DNA of 64,000 bases from Talinum fruticosum (taxonomy: Eukaryota; Streptophyta; Magnoliopsida; Caryophyllales; Talinaceae): NCBI GenBank assembly GCA_021018815.1, contig JAITYX010000012.1, positions 3,583,001-3,647,000 on the forward strand. The letters run 5' to 3'. The translations under genes and the position numbers were made by a program. A model generated the notes under the pieces. It saw nothing but the letters and a program-made list of their open reading frames with translations, was not told where the DNA came from and did not search any database. Shown in pieces: positions 48,504 to 59,922 of this stretch. Within the stretch, counting starts at the first letter, position 1. Every line of letters begins with the position of its first letter.

Positions 48504-50301
48504 TTTATTAATCTTATTTCAGAAATTATTTTATAGAAACCTCAACATATTATTTCATGATTTAAGAAAATACTAAAAATTAGGTTTATTTATGTCGCAA
48601 GGCTTATGGGCCAAAATAGTGTGAAAACACCGGCTTAGACAAAATCCTTGCTTGGTGACCGTCCGACGCCGGCAAGAGCCAGCACCATAAGCTTACGGGC
48701 GCCGGCCATGGGTCGTGACTGAGGTGATCAGTCTCGGTCCATGTCTTAAACTTTCAGGAATAAAATTAAATTTTTACTAATTTAAATCGAAATGCCGAGG
48801 AGCATTTTAAGGAGATAAAATGAAGAAAAGGGAGTCGCCAGTTAGTTTTGAGAAATAAAAACTAACAAAAATAAAAAGAAGAAGACTCTTCCAATCTTAG
48901 TTTAGGAAAACTAAGGTTGAAAGAGGTTTAAAAGTTGACTCCATTGGTCTAGAATCGAGAAACGAGAATCTAGATTCGAGGGCGAAGGTACGAAACGTAG
49001 GGATAAACCCTTCCATTCCGCCTCGTAAATAGACGACCTTTACTAATTTGAGATGTGAGTTTAATAAATGTGTTTCAAGCAAGCATATAACAAGAAAATA
49101 CGAAAATTTAAATCAACCAAGACATGCGAATAAAGCTATAAAACACAAATAAGAAAGCAATAAAGAAAAGTAGTAAAGAAAGCGGCGAAGGAAAGCGATA
49201 AAAATAAATTACAGCGGGCATGGAGTAATTAAAAGTGATTACATCTTTGTATCCACAATACGGAAAGCAATAAGATGCAATAATTAAATAAACCATTAAA
49301 ACCGCAAAGGAAATGAATGCCCTAAGGTTGTCCCACCTACCGATCTTGATCCCGAACCAGATCTAAAAGCGCGACAATGGGTGAACAAATACTAAAAGCG
49401 ACTTCTTATGAAGTTTGGAAGATGTAGAGTGATGTATGAATTATGATGAAGGTTAAGGGATTGAATGAGATTATGGTATTGTAGTAAGGATTAGCTGAAA
49501 GGGAGCGAAGAGATCGGAATATCGTGAAGCATTCAGCCGCTCTTACTTAAATTTGAGCTGTGTTTTGTTAGGCTATTGATCTCTCTCGGTTAATTTTCAG
49601 CAAGATATGGCATAGAAAATGGCCATTATCAAAATCGGAGGCTAAGCTCTCTATTTATAGTGAAAAGAGTAGGTAACAAAATGACCTAAGGAGTAGCTAA
49701 ACAGTCGTCCAAAATGCTGAAATGAACTCGCCAAAAATCGAAAAAATCGGACTAAATCGCCTTGAACCGGAAATCCCAAGAGCAAGGCCGAGAATCCCTA
49801 CGTTGGTCAAGAAACAACGTCATTTGGCTAAACCAACCTTCCGTGCTGCACCTGGTCTCGGAGAGAAATGCAACGCTTTGGCAAAGAATTCCTTGAAGCA
49901 TGGTGTTGGCATGTACGGTGTCATTTTATGCGGTTGGCTTACGTATCTCGGTTGGAAACTTAGAGAAAAATTCAACGGTTTGGTGAAAGTTTCCTGAAGT
50001 GTGGCACCAGCCAATAAGACATTGTACGGACAAATTGAGCTCTGTGTCTCGGTTGGACGCTAAAGACGAAACACAGCATTCGGTAGGCGAGTATGGCATA
50101 ATGCGTGGCACCGCCGAAAGAAAATGGGTTTGTGGGCCGGTCCAAGGAAAAGAAAGCTATTTTTTTGTGCTTAAGGGGTTTTTGTGGTTTACTAGCTTTC
50201 GTCACGCCAATCGGACTCCAATCGCAAGCCAAATCCGCAAATAGGATTAGGATTTCATCATCGGGTTGATAAAATAAAATACAAAAATAAAAGAGATAAG
50301 A

Positions 50302-50728
50302 TGTAACACCCCAAAACACCTCCCGGGAGTATTACATCGCCGAGTTCCTTAGAGGAACTCCCAAGGCTCTTTCTCGGTGTTGGTTTGGCTGTCTAAACTC
50401 AACTTAAAAGGTAATACTGGTGGTTTTCCCAAAAGAATCCGAGATTCTCTAAAAATTTCGGCAGAGTTCCGTTTGAAACATGGACTAACCCATAGGCTTA
50501 AAGCCTTAAAATCCTGCATAAAAAGCATAATAAAACTCGATGAGCCACACGCTCGGAGTATACAACTCAACGGCCACACGCCGGAGTTCAACCAATCATG
50601 CGGTAAAACTTAAAACAATCTAACTTAAAACAATCTAACTGGTTACTATACATTTGGTACAACTATATGCACTAAATTACAAGTACAATCATTTAGAAAT
50701 AAACAATGCATGATAGCCACTTGGGTCA
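50302..50728 (-). mobile_element. D3 left part (solo LTR-like unit, interrupted)
   Basis: TGTAACACCCC, then close similarity to D1 up to 'gccacttgggtca'. It resumes at 61462 after copia F. The five bases before it are 'taaga'; the matching copy would be beyond the window. Confidence 0.75.
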
Positions 50729-52258
50729 TCGAAGGTTTGCTCGGGAGAGTCTCGAGTCACCCTAGAGGGGGTGAATAGGGTGATGGAAAAATCTTTGCAA
50801 AAACACACACTTTTGTGCGGAAAAGTGACCAAGACAGAATCCGAGTCTAAACAAGGGGTCGAAAAGATTGGACTCGAAAGCAATGAATCGAAGAAGTAGG
50901 AGCACTAAAGTCGTCCGAGTCTAGAATGAACTCGAAAGAGAACACGAAATATTTACGTGGAAACCCTCCTGGGGCGAGAAAACCACGGCCCGTGTCAATC
51001 CAGACACGAAGTCAAATCCACTATTTTGAGTCCACAAAATACCGTGAACTTGACGGAACCCGAGTTGCTCCCTTAGACAACTCTATACAGATTTTCCTAG
51101 ACTCGAAGTTACCTTATCCGATCTAGTACTTCCTAGCTGAGATAACCCTTACAGCTAGGGACAACTAAGCTGAGTTAACCTTTACAGCTTAGTCGAGGGA
51201 CCTTACAAAGAATGTAAGAAGAGTTTGTAACGAAGTACAAGACCTTACAACTCGAAAGTAAAGAATTACAGAGTGGGAGTTGTAAGTTGAAGATTGAGAG
51301 TAAAAATACAATAACTTTGAACAAGTAAGTGTATAGACAATATGTTACTGCTATCTTCAAGTCTTGTGAAGTGGCTTCTTCTTATAGATAAGACCAGGCG
51401 AGTAGCCGTTATTTCCATCTGCTGACCGAGAGTCCTCTGTGACCAGTTGAGAAAGGCTTTACGAGTCACTCGAAAGTATCAGTTGAAATATGAACGTTGG
51501 ACAACGGTTTAACTCTCTTGGAAGTCCCAAAACCATCGGTTGTGTCTTGAAAGCGAGGTGAAAACCCTCTGTTAGGCTTGGCGTTCGGTTTTCCGGATAT
51601 TGAAGCGGACGGCTTCGACACAATCTTACGAGACTAAAGCGAGGAAGGTGAAAAGCCATATCTGCTTGGTGATTTGACGTTACGAAGCCAGCTACTTTTG
51701 TAGTTTTGAAAAGATATCCTCGATTGAATAACCTACAAAAGTAAAACAACTTTGGTTCTCAAAGTATAAAATACTTTGGTCCGAGGTTAGACACGAGATA
51801 ACAAAATAATCTTTAGAAATTACGCAATTGATTATACGAGTCGAAAGGAAATGGAATATTACGAGTCTAATATCCATGATACTCGGAATTCCATATGACT
51901 TAGTCTTAAGAAAAGAAACACGTTCTACAGCAAATATCAAAGTGAGAAAGAACTTGATATAGACTAAGCATGAAATGAGCTATGAATGCTGACTATGCAA
52001 ACGATAGAGTAAATAGTCACAAGTCGGTTCCGAGTGAGAAAGGACTCGGAATAAAGAACAACTTTTACGAGTCGCTAACAAAAAGCGATTAAAGAGATAT
52101 GTGAATGCCGAATCGCATAGGAAGGATACTATTTAATTCAAGTATGTTTCTAAGACACGAGAGAATGCCTTGGAATCAAAACTCTATATGAATGACATCG
52201 TTATACCGATTCCTTTTGCATGACTCGAGAAAGATATAGAGCGGTGTCCGAGTCTTCA
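50729..52258 (-). repeat. Copia F 3' LTR
   Basis: TCGAAGGTTTGCTCGGGAG at the left (extra C against the partner TGAAGG), GTCCGAGTCTTCA at the right, then PPT (minus: catcaaaaaggggagat, 52259-52275). TATA-like CTATAAGAAG at about 51377-51386 (minus). Confidence 0.85.
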
Positions 52259-52499
52259 ATCTCCCCTTTTTGATGAAAGGCATTCCAAACTTAAACAGAA
52301 ACTTTGTTAGAAGAAAATAGATTGATTACGAGTAGTTTGATAAAAAGATAAGGCATATTGAATAGATCGAGTGATGTACAATATATCGGAGCAAGATAAA
52401 GTATGCTTTAACTCATTAACTCAGGAAAAGAAAGAACTCAGAAATAATGAAATGCATTAATCCATTAAAAATTTACAAGGGCGGTAAAAAAAAAACTCC

Positions 52500-54259
52500 C
52501 CTAAACAAGACAACCGAGTTTCGACTACATTTTCTCCCCCTTGCCTTTCAGCAAAAACAAGAACCAAAAAGAAAGGAGAAAAGAACAAGTAATACACATA
52601 AGTTGTCCGGACAAAAGAAAATTTTGAAGCGAAGTGCAGAGACAGCGAGGAATCGTGACTCGGTGCATGGCTCCAACTAGGAAGGTGGGGATTTCGAGTA
52701 GAGGCGGAGGTGCGCCGGCGCTGATAAGACCTTGACGATGTGCTTGAGCGCGGCGAAGGAGAAGCCGGAATAGTTCGCGAGGGCGCGGCTACGAGGAGCT
52801 GACCGGAGATAGTGGATCGAGAGGTTCTTCCCTTGGGACCTCGAGGGCTGGAGGGGCTGCTCTGGCGACTCAGCTGGAGGAGCGAGATCTTCGACCCACT
52901 CAAGCTGCATGTCCGAGCTGAGTACTGACAATTTGAGCTTGGGGAGCAGTTGCCACGGCCTCTTCTTCCCTTTGCCCGGAAGGGCTGCTTCAGCCGCGGG
53001 TTCCTCGGCGTCCTCCGCTGCATCCGTAGCTTCTTCCTCTACTTCCTCGTCTTCCTCGCTCTCCGAGGAGGTCGGGCCTGGGCTCGAAGACGCCTCGGAT
53101 GGGTCCGAGTCATCCGGGTCCTGAGCCGCCTTGGACCGTCGCTCTCGAGGAGCTCGGCCAGCTCATACGCTCCTTAACCAGCTCTCTCATCTCAAGAACG
53201 AGAGACTGCTGCTCTCGGATTTGGGACCGACCAGTCTTTTGGTTGATGGTCGGACCACGAAGAACAGAACTTGAAACCCCGAGCATGTCTCCGAAGTCGG
53301 AGGACACAGAGGTGATCTTGTCCATGAAGACGAGGAGACAAGAGGGCGAGAGAGAGTTTTGGAAGCACCGGAGGTGGAGGCACCACCAGGTGAAGAGGGA
53401 AGAGAAAGAGGGGTGGATTTCCGAGTCCGAGGTGGAGAAGGAGGCCTCGGCTCGAGTTGTGAACCCGGACACCGGGGTTAGTTTCCGGTATCCGTCCCTC
53501 GGAGTTCCTTCTTGCCGACCACAATGGCCGCCTCGGACACCGCATTAGGGTCGAGAGGAAGAGGAACTTGGAATTGTTTGAATACAAGAGTGAGAAGAGC
53601 ACCGAAAGGAAGGGAGGTGTTCTTCTTGCTCTGGAGTTGAGCTGGCACAGCGGCCATTTGCTCAATGATGGAGGGAAGAGGTCGACTTCGTATCCCTCCG
53701 GGATATCGAAGAGGGCTTTGAGGTGCTTGGAGTTGGGGTTCTCCTTGCTAGAATGCTTGTGAGAAGAAGGTTCTCATCGGCAGGAAACACTGAAGTATGG
53801 CTTCGACTTCAATCGAGTCACGAAAAGTTCTTTCCGGACCCGTGGAATTCTTTAGCGTACTTTTCAAAGAACTCGTCGGCGACTTCGATGAAGGGGATAG
53901 GGTTGCTGTTCAAGAAGAGAGAAGAGACTTTGAACAGGACGGTGAAGGAGGGAGGTGTTGATACTGAACAGTAATGTTACGAACCCGAGAGGTTAGAACA
54001 TTTTCGGAGTGGGTGAGATGAGTATAAAACTCGAAACAAGTTCGGGATAGATGAACTCGCTGAAGCACAAGAAAGGGTAGACTCAGGTGGTTTGGATATT
54101 GGACAACCAGGAGAATTTGGTTGTTGGGAAGAACTTGTCGTGCAAGATGCTTTGGGTGACAACGGGTTTAGAAGGGGTTGAGCTTTACGGCTTGTTGGTG
54201 CGAGGCTTCTTAGAGGATGAAGAAACCTGAAAGTCGGGATGGTTTCCTCTTTTAGGCAT
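52500..54259 (-). pseudogene. Extra 3' ORF (aORF) of copia F
   Basis: Starts at 54259 with MPKRGNHPDF, similar to MRKRGSQPDF of copia B, with a KKPR-type basic stretch. Then LHDKFFPTTKFSW and YPELVS (54150-54020), then a long middle part. The helix IREQQSLVLEMRELVKER (about 53230-53170) is a likely coiled coil, followed by an acidic stretch rich in D/E and S near 53080-53020 and a basic C-terminal part. The DNA reads through in several frames, with shifts at CG sites. Conserved in three elements, unlike anything needed for basic retrotransposition. Family assignment ('putative plant transposon protein') is by resemblance only. Confidence 0.6.
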
Positions 54260-54890
54260 GGTGAGAGAAGAAAATATGAAACTTTTCGAGAGAAAAGGAA
54301 AGAGAAGGAGGTGTAGAAGAGAAGAAAGCGAAAATGGTAGAAGAAAGAGAGATGAGCAGTTGAAAAACTTACGAGAGAGAGAGCTTCTTCGATGTCTGCG
54401 GACGATCGGGGAACACTATTCACGTAGTATGCTTCCGAGAGAGGGTTTCGTTTGAGAGGGAAGGAGTTTTAGAATACCGAGATGAAGACGGATAGTCATT
54501 ATTTATAGTGAGTACGCGCGCCCGTTCACTATCCGTTAAGTAACTCCGTTCGACTCAGCCCGTCCATCGATAATTAATGCCCGTGTGACGGTTCTTCTTC
54601 AACGGTTGAGATATCGGTGGTTTAAAATCTGCGGTTAAGATCTCGATCGCAGCGCTCGAGAAAGAGAGAGAAAACGGGTTTGAAATTATAATCGAAACTC
54701 TCCATTGTTCTAGAGATAGCTTCAGAAAATTTGATGTCCAAATTTCTCTTACGTCCGAGTTTGACTCAGAAAAGTTTCGAGTGACTCGAAACACGAAATA
54801 ACGATCAGCCCGAGTATCACGTGATCAACTGAACCGATGGTTATTAACAATGAAAGCACAAGGCACGTAAATATTCACGAATCATAACAC
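54260..54890 (-). other. Spacer between pol and aORF in copia F
   Basis: Purine-rich near 54290-54390; no gene. Matches 30679-31300 of copia B in position. Confidence 0.5.
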
Positions 54891-56450
54891 AAAACTAAGC
54901 ATTTAACATACCAAGCTCATTCCGAATAAAACAGAATTGATCTTCACCAAGAGGCTTAGTAAAGATATCAGCTAATTGAAGATTAGTAGGAATGAACTCA
55001 AGTGTAATATCACCCTTTTACGAGTGATCGCGTAAGAAGTGATACCGACTTCAATATGCTTTGTTTTTGAGTGCTTGGACAGGATTCTTAGTGATACTGA
55101 TTGCGCTTTGATTATCACACTTGATTGGGACTGAGTTGAGAGATAGTCCAAGGTCCTTCAAGTGTTGTTTTATCCAGAGAATCTGAGCGTAACAAGCTCC
55201 AGCGGCAATATATTCAGCTTCGCAGTTGATAGAGCTACCGAGTTTTGCTTCTTTGAGTGCCAGGATACTAGGGATTGACCCGAAATTGGCAAGCTCCGGA
55301 TGTGCTCTTTCGATCAACTTTGTATCCTGCATAGTCTGCGTCCGAGTACCCGAGTCGAGTCGGTTCCGAGTCTCCGGAGTACCATAGTCCTAGATTCCGA
55401 GTGCCTGCAAGATATCTCGAATATTCTCTTCACCGCAGTGAGATGTGATTCTTTTGGATTAGCTTAAAATCGTGCACATAAGCAAACACCGAACATTATA
55501 TCTGGTCCGCTTGAAGTAAGATATAGCAGTGATCCAATCATACCCCGATAGAGTTTCGATCTACTCGCTTTACTGTCTCATCCGAGTCGAGCTTTATCTC
55601 GCTGCTCATAGGAGTAGATGCGTGCTTTGCATCTTGAAGCTTATATTTCTTCAGCAGTTCCTTGGTGTATTTTGATTGATGAACAAAGATTCCATTTTTG
55701 TCTTGTTTGATTTGCAATCCAAGGAAGAAGTTGAGTTCTCCCATCATACTCATTTGGAACTCTTGACTCATCAACTCGGAAAATTCTCGACACGTAAATT
55801 CATTAGTAGCTCCGAAAATAATATCATCAACATATACTTGAACAATGAGAAAATCTTTCCCTTTGGTCTTTATGAATAAAGTCTTGTCGATCCGACCTCT
55901 TTTAAAATTATTTTGAACCAAGAAGTCTGCTCAGTCTTTCATACCAAGCTCTAGGGGCTTGCTTAAGACCATAGAGAGCCTTTTGAAGTTTGAAAACATG
56001 ATTTGGAAATTCGAGTTTTCAAAACCAGGAGGTCTGCTCGACATAGACCTCTTCTTCAATAAAACCATTGAGAAAGGCACACTTAACATCCATTTGATAT
56101 AATTTCATATGCATGCAGGATGCAAATGCCAACGATATTCTAATGGCTTCAATTCTAGCTCATCGGGGCAAAGGTTTCCCCACAATCAATTCCTTCTTCT
56201 TGATTGTAACCTTGAGCTACAAGTCTAGCTTTGTTTCGACAACTATTCCACCCTCATCCAGTTTGTTTTTGAAAACCCATTTGGTTCCTATAACTGGGTG
56301 GTCGGAAGGTCGGTTGGTCGGAGTCCGGACTTGGTTTCTTTCAAATTGATTCAACTCTTCTTGCATGGCCTCTACCCATTCGGGTTCATTAAGAGCTTCT
56401 AGTGCATTTTGGGTTCGATTAGTGAAATGAATGCAGTGAATGCACATAGA
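54891..56450 (-). pseudogene. pol: Copia F reverse transcriptase and RNase H
   Basis: RT entry EWVEAMQEELNQFERNQV and [14 protein letters not shown] (56390-56250). The catalytic box YVDDIIFGATNE is intact (codons 30-41 of the open run 55921-55538), followed by MMGELNFFLGLQIKQDKNGI and VHQSKYTKELLKKYKLQDA. RNase H carries CEAEYIAAGACYAQILWIKQ (55240-55180) and QSAISITKNPVQALKNKAY. Frame changes near 55480, 55930 and 56180. Confidence 0.85.
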
Positions 56451-57720
56451 TTATGAAGAGAAAAACGAGTTCTTACCCCACTTGTTGATATCGAAATTAT
56501 GTTTTCTTGGGGATGACTGGAAGTAAATTTGAACGCTTTACCAGTTCTTTGATTCACCAGGTTTGTGGGTTGAATAGCTTTATCTTCGAAGCTTGTTCGA
56601 GTGATCGGCTCCATTGACTTGCTCGCTCCGGCGACTTCTTGAGTTATTTCATTCCGTACTTCCTCGTTCGGGTGATCTCCTTCGAGTCTTTGAAAGCTCA
56701 TCTTCATCATCATCCTTTCGAGCTTCGGTTCGAGTATGAAGATTCACTTGGTTTTTCCTGTTCAAGCTCATCAAACACTACGTGGATACTTTCTTCCACT
56801 TTGTTAGTTCTTTTGTTGAAGATACGGTAAGCTTTGCTATGAGAAGAGTAACCTAGAAAAATTCCTTCGTCGACCGAGCATCAAACTTGGTCGGATGATC
56901 CTTACCATTGTTGTGGACAAAACACTTACATCCAAAAGGTCCGAAATAGGAAATGTTTGGCTTCCTCCCTTTGTAGAGTTCGTAAGGTGTTTTCTTCGGA
57001 ATGGGTCCGATGAGGCATCGATTGAGAGTGTAGTTGGTCTGTGTTTACTGCTTACGCCGAGAAATAGTAAGGCAAGTTGTGTTCAATCATCATCGTCCTT
57101 GCTATTTCTTCAAGCGTTCTGTTCTTTCTCTCAACTACTCCATTCCGTTGGGGAGTTCAGGTGCTTGAGAAGTTGTGAGAAATTCCATTCTTGTCACAAA
57201 ACTCGAGAATTCGAGTAATCGAACTCCCTTCCATGGTCGGTTCGAATCTTTTGAATCCGAGTCCGGGACTCCACTCGAATCTTTCTACAGAGCTTACTGA
57301 ATTCCTTGAAGGCTTCATTCTTATGCTTGAGAAAACACACCCAGGTAAATCTTGAAAAATCATCAATGATAACAAGTATGTAAGATTTACCTCCGAGACT
57401 CTTTACGAGAATTTCGCCACATAGATCCATATGCGATAATTCAAGCACGTTGGATGTGGAAACTGTCTTCAGAGATTTGAATGAAGATCTGACTTGTTTC
57501 CTCTCGGTGCATGCTTCACATACTTTATCCTTCTCAAACGTACGGTTAGGTAATCCTCTAACTAGATGATGAGATGCAAGCTTTCGATAGTATGCATGCT
57601 GATATGACCTAATCTACGATGCCAAGTCCAAGAATCATCTTGAAGAGATGCTTTTAAACAGGATAAATTCTGACTTGGGTCGAAAGAGGGATGATGTAGG
57701 TATTACCCGATCTCTTACCC
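56451..57720 (-). pseudogene. pol: Copia F integrase with GAG-pre-integrase domain
   Basis: The zinc-binding part is near 57650-57480. The core open run (57448-57194) has LSHMDLCGEILVKSLGG with the first catalytic aspartate, VIIDDFSRFTWVCFLKHKNE and IRTDHGREF with the second. TPQRNGVVERKNRTLEE with the catalytic Glu follows at 57150-57105. The linker to RT (56700-56470) is diverged. Confidence 0.8.
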
Positions 57721-58090
57721 GAAAGTTTTATCTCTTTGGTGATCTCATCCGTGATGTAGCACTTGGATTGAGTGAATTTTACCTCTTGTCCTTTGTCACA
57801 AAGCTGGGAGATGCTAAGTAAGTTGTACTTTAGTCCTTTGACAAGGTAGACTGGGCTCACCAGATTGTTTCCATTACCAATCTTCCCAATGCCCACTATC
57901 TTGCCCTTGCTTGTCATCACCAAAGGTCACCTTTCCTCCTTTATATGATTCCAACTCGGAAAAGAGTCCTTGGTCACCTGTCATATGTCGTGAGCATCCA
58001 CTGTCCAGTACCAATGTCCTTTTGATCTTTTCGAGTGACCTGCAAAACAGAGATAATCTAACCCTTCTCACTTCCTCTAACGAACCCGAG
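57721..58090 (-). pseudogene. pol: Copia F protease
   Basis: LVLDSGCSRHMTGDQGLF (58015-57960) with the catalytic DSG, and ELESYKGGKVTFGDDKQG. The next open run (57923-57654) gives IGKIGNGNNLVSPVYLVKGL and LLSISQLCDKGQEVKF. A typical copia aspartic protease; a one-base shift separates the two runs. Confidence 0.8.
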
Positions 58091-59863
58091 TAACATTTCT
58101 TACTTGTGGTCCTTTTCCGAGGAAGAAGGTGCTTCGGAACCCGATTTGAATGACTTTGGGTTTAGTCGATTCTCGAGTCTTCTTCTTCTCAAGGAACTGA
58201 GTCCGTGTCTCTTTCCTTTTAAAAACCTTTCCTTTTGCAACAGAGGAAAATGGTTTCCTTTGTAAATAGGTCCGGGTTTAGTCCTCCTTTCATTTTTGTG
58301 AATGAGACCATGCTCAGCCTTTTGAACTTAACGAGTTCGGAATCCTTTTGAACAAATCCGAGTAAGAATTAGATTCTTCCTCCTTGTTGAAACCAAGACC
58401 TTCTTTTCTAAAAGAGACACACTGTGAACCTAAGAGCATATCAAGGTTCTTCCGTCCTTGAGTAAATTTCAAAACCAGGTCTTGAGACTTAGTGAGCTTC
58501 GTTTCGGTTGCTCATTTTCTTTTCGAGTAACTCAAACTCGGTCTCATTAGTTTGAGCACTTGTCTTGAGTTCTCCGAGTGTGAGTCTCGGTTTTCCAATT
58601 CATTTTTTAAAGAAGTTTTCTCGAAGTGATTGACTCAAGTTGTTCCTTGAAATGAGAAGAATCGAGATTGGACTTTTCTTCCAAAGTCAAGATGTATTTA
58701 GCTAAATCAACTTTGGAGAATTTGAGGAAGTAGTTTATTACCTCTTGAGGATCGGTTTCCTCATTATCCGAGTCCGTGTGCGAGTCGACTCTTTTCGGCT
58801 TCCGAGTCGGTGATTGCCATTAGACACTTTGAGTCATCCGAATCCTCGTCGTCTTCGAGATGATTCCTCATCACTCCAAGTTGCCATCATGGCCTTTTTC
58901 TTCTTCCTGTCCCTTCTTCGTTTTGGACAGTCTTTGACTATGTGGTCTTTGCTACCACATTCAAAACATCCAGAATTCTTAGACAAAGATAACTTTGAGG
59001 GTGAAGAAAACTTACCTTTTCTGTCTCTCTTGTCCTTTTGTAGAATTCTTCTTTTGATCTTTTGTCCCATCTTTTGTGCTTTATCATTTTCTTGAAGCCT
59101 CTTGCAATGAGTGCCATGGGATCATCTTCGAGTCGGAGGAGCTTGGACTTGCTTCTTTAGATTCCGAGGCTTTAAGTGCGACGTTCCTTTTGGAAGTACC
59201 CTCAGCATCTTCTTCTTCCGGATGCATCTCATGAGTCGAAGCTTTCCAATGAGCTCGTCCGGTTTCAAGAGTGAGAGGTTCCGAGCTTCTTCTATGGCAG
59301 TCACCTTAGGACCCCATCGTCTCTTGGGTAGGCTTCGAGAATTTTTCGGCACATTTCTTCATGGGAGATCTTCTTTCCCAGAGATTTGAGATTGTTGGTG
59401 ATCTCGGTGAAGCGTATGAACATCCGAGTAATGTTCTCTTCTGGCTCCATTTTGAAAAGCTCATATTTGTGAAGATACTGGCTAATCTTTGCTTGTCTCA
59501 CCTGACTTGTACCTTCATAGGTGTTGACCGAGTGTCCCACACCTCTTTAGCAGAGTCACGAGCAGAGACTCGATTATATTCTTCCGAGCTTATGGCGCAC
59601 ATGAGGATGTTCATGGCTTTGAAGTTCTTTACGAACTTCTCGCCTCGCTGGCGTGAACTCGGCCTTTGTCTTTGGAAGGATTCTGAATTCATCTGTCTTT
59701 GTTGGAATGTAGTTTCCTTGTTGTATGATTTCCCAAACTTCTTCATCGTGATCCATAAGGAAACATTCCATGAGCTTCTTCCAGTGACCGAAATTTGAAC
59801 CTTTGAATTTTGGTGGCTCGTTGGAAGATCTACCTTCGTCGAACTCTCCGGTGTTCGAGCCAT
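58091..59863 (-). pseudogene. gag: Copia F gag
   Basis: Starts MARTPESSTKVDLPTSHQNS at 59863. The UBN2-type capsid follows in shifted frames (MECFLMDHDEEVWEIIQQGN, FKAMNILMCAISSEEYNRVS, TRMFIRFTEITNNLKSLG). The zinc knuckle CFECGSKDHIVKDC (58968-58927) is intact, followed by a basic stretch KRRRDRKKKK and an acidic serine-rich part. The C-terminal coiled-coil region (58700-58150) is broken. Confidence 0.8.
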
Positions 59864-59908
59864 CCGATCTTTAAACCTTTGGATTGTTAGATCCTTTCTG
59901 AAAGGCTA

Positions 59909-59920
59909 GGCTCGATACCA
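59909..59920 (-). promoter_or_regulatory. Copia F primer binding site
   Basis: Minus strand TGGTATCGAGCC two bases inside the 5' LTR; canonical TGGTATCAGAGCC lacks one A here, as in B and C. Confidence 0.8.
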
Positions 59921-59922
59921 AT

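Larger units (their letters stand above)
19083..50301 (-). mobile_element. G2: Tat-like gypsy element, minus strand, with nested insertions
   Basis: Minus-strand order from the right: 5' LTR (50301 to 45151, split by D2 and cut by D3), PBS (45133-45150), leader, gag (about 43574-42837), protease to 41233, then a region where pol should be, then an antisense PMD gene (21680-25661) and the 3' LTR (19083 to about 21180). Pol is replaced by an inverted gag-protease fragment of the same family and by copia B with C. The left LTR end (tataggaacc) abuts the PMD ORF of G1 directly, as expected if G2 inserted there. The right terminus is outside the window, so the target duplication could not be checked. 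Confidence 0.6.
45151..50301 (-). repeat. G2 5' LTR, split by D2 and cut by D3
   Basis: Segments 45151-45363 and 48504-50301 join across D2 to the same ~2 kb LTR as 19083-21176. TATA box CTATAAATAG at 49651-49660 (minus). Three ~100 bp subrepeats at 49836-50120. D3 starts at 50302, so the 5' end of this LTR is outside the window. Confidence 0.75.
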
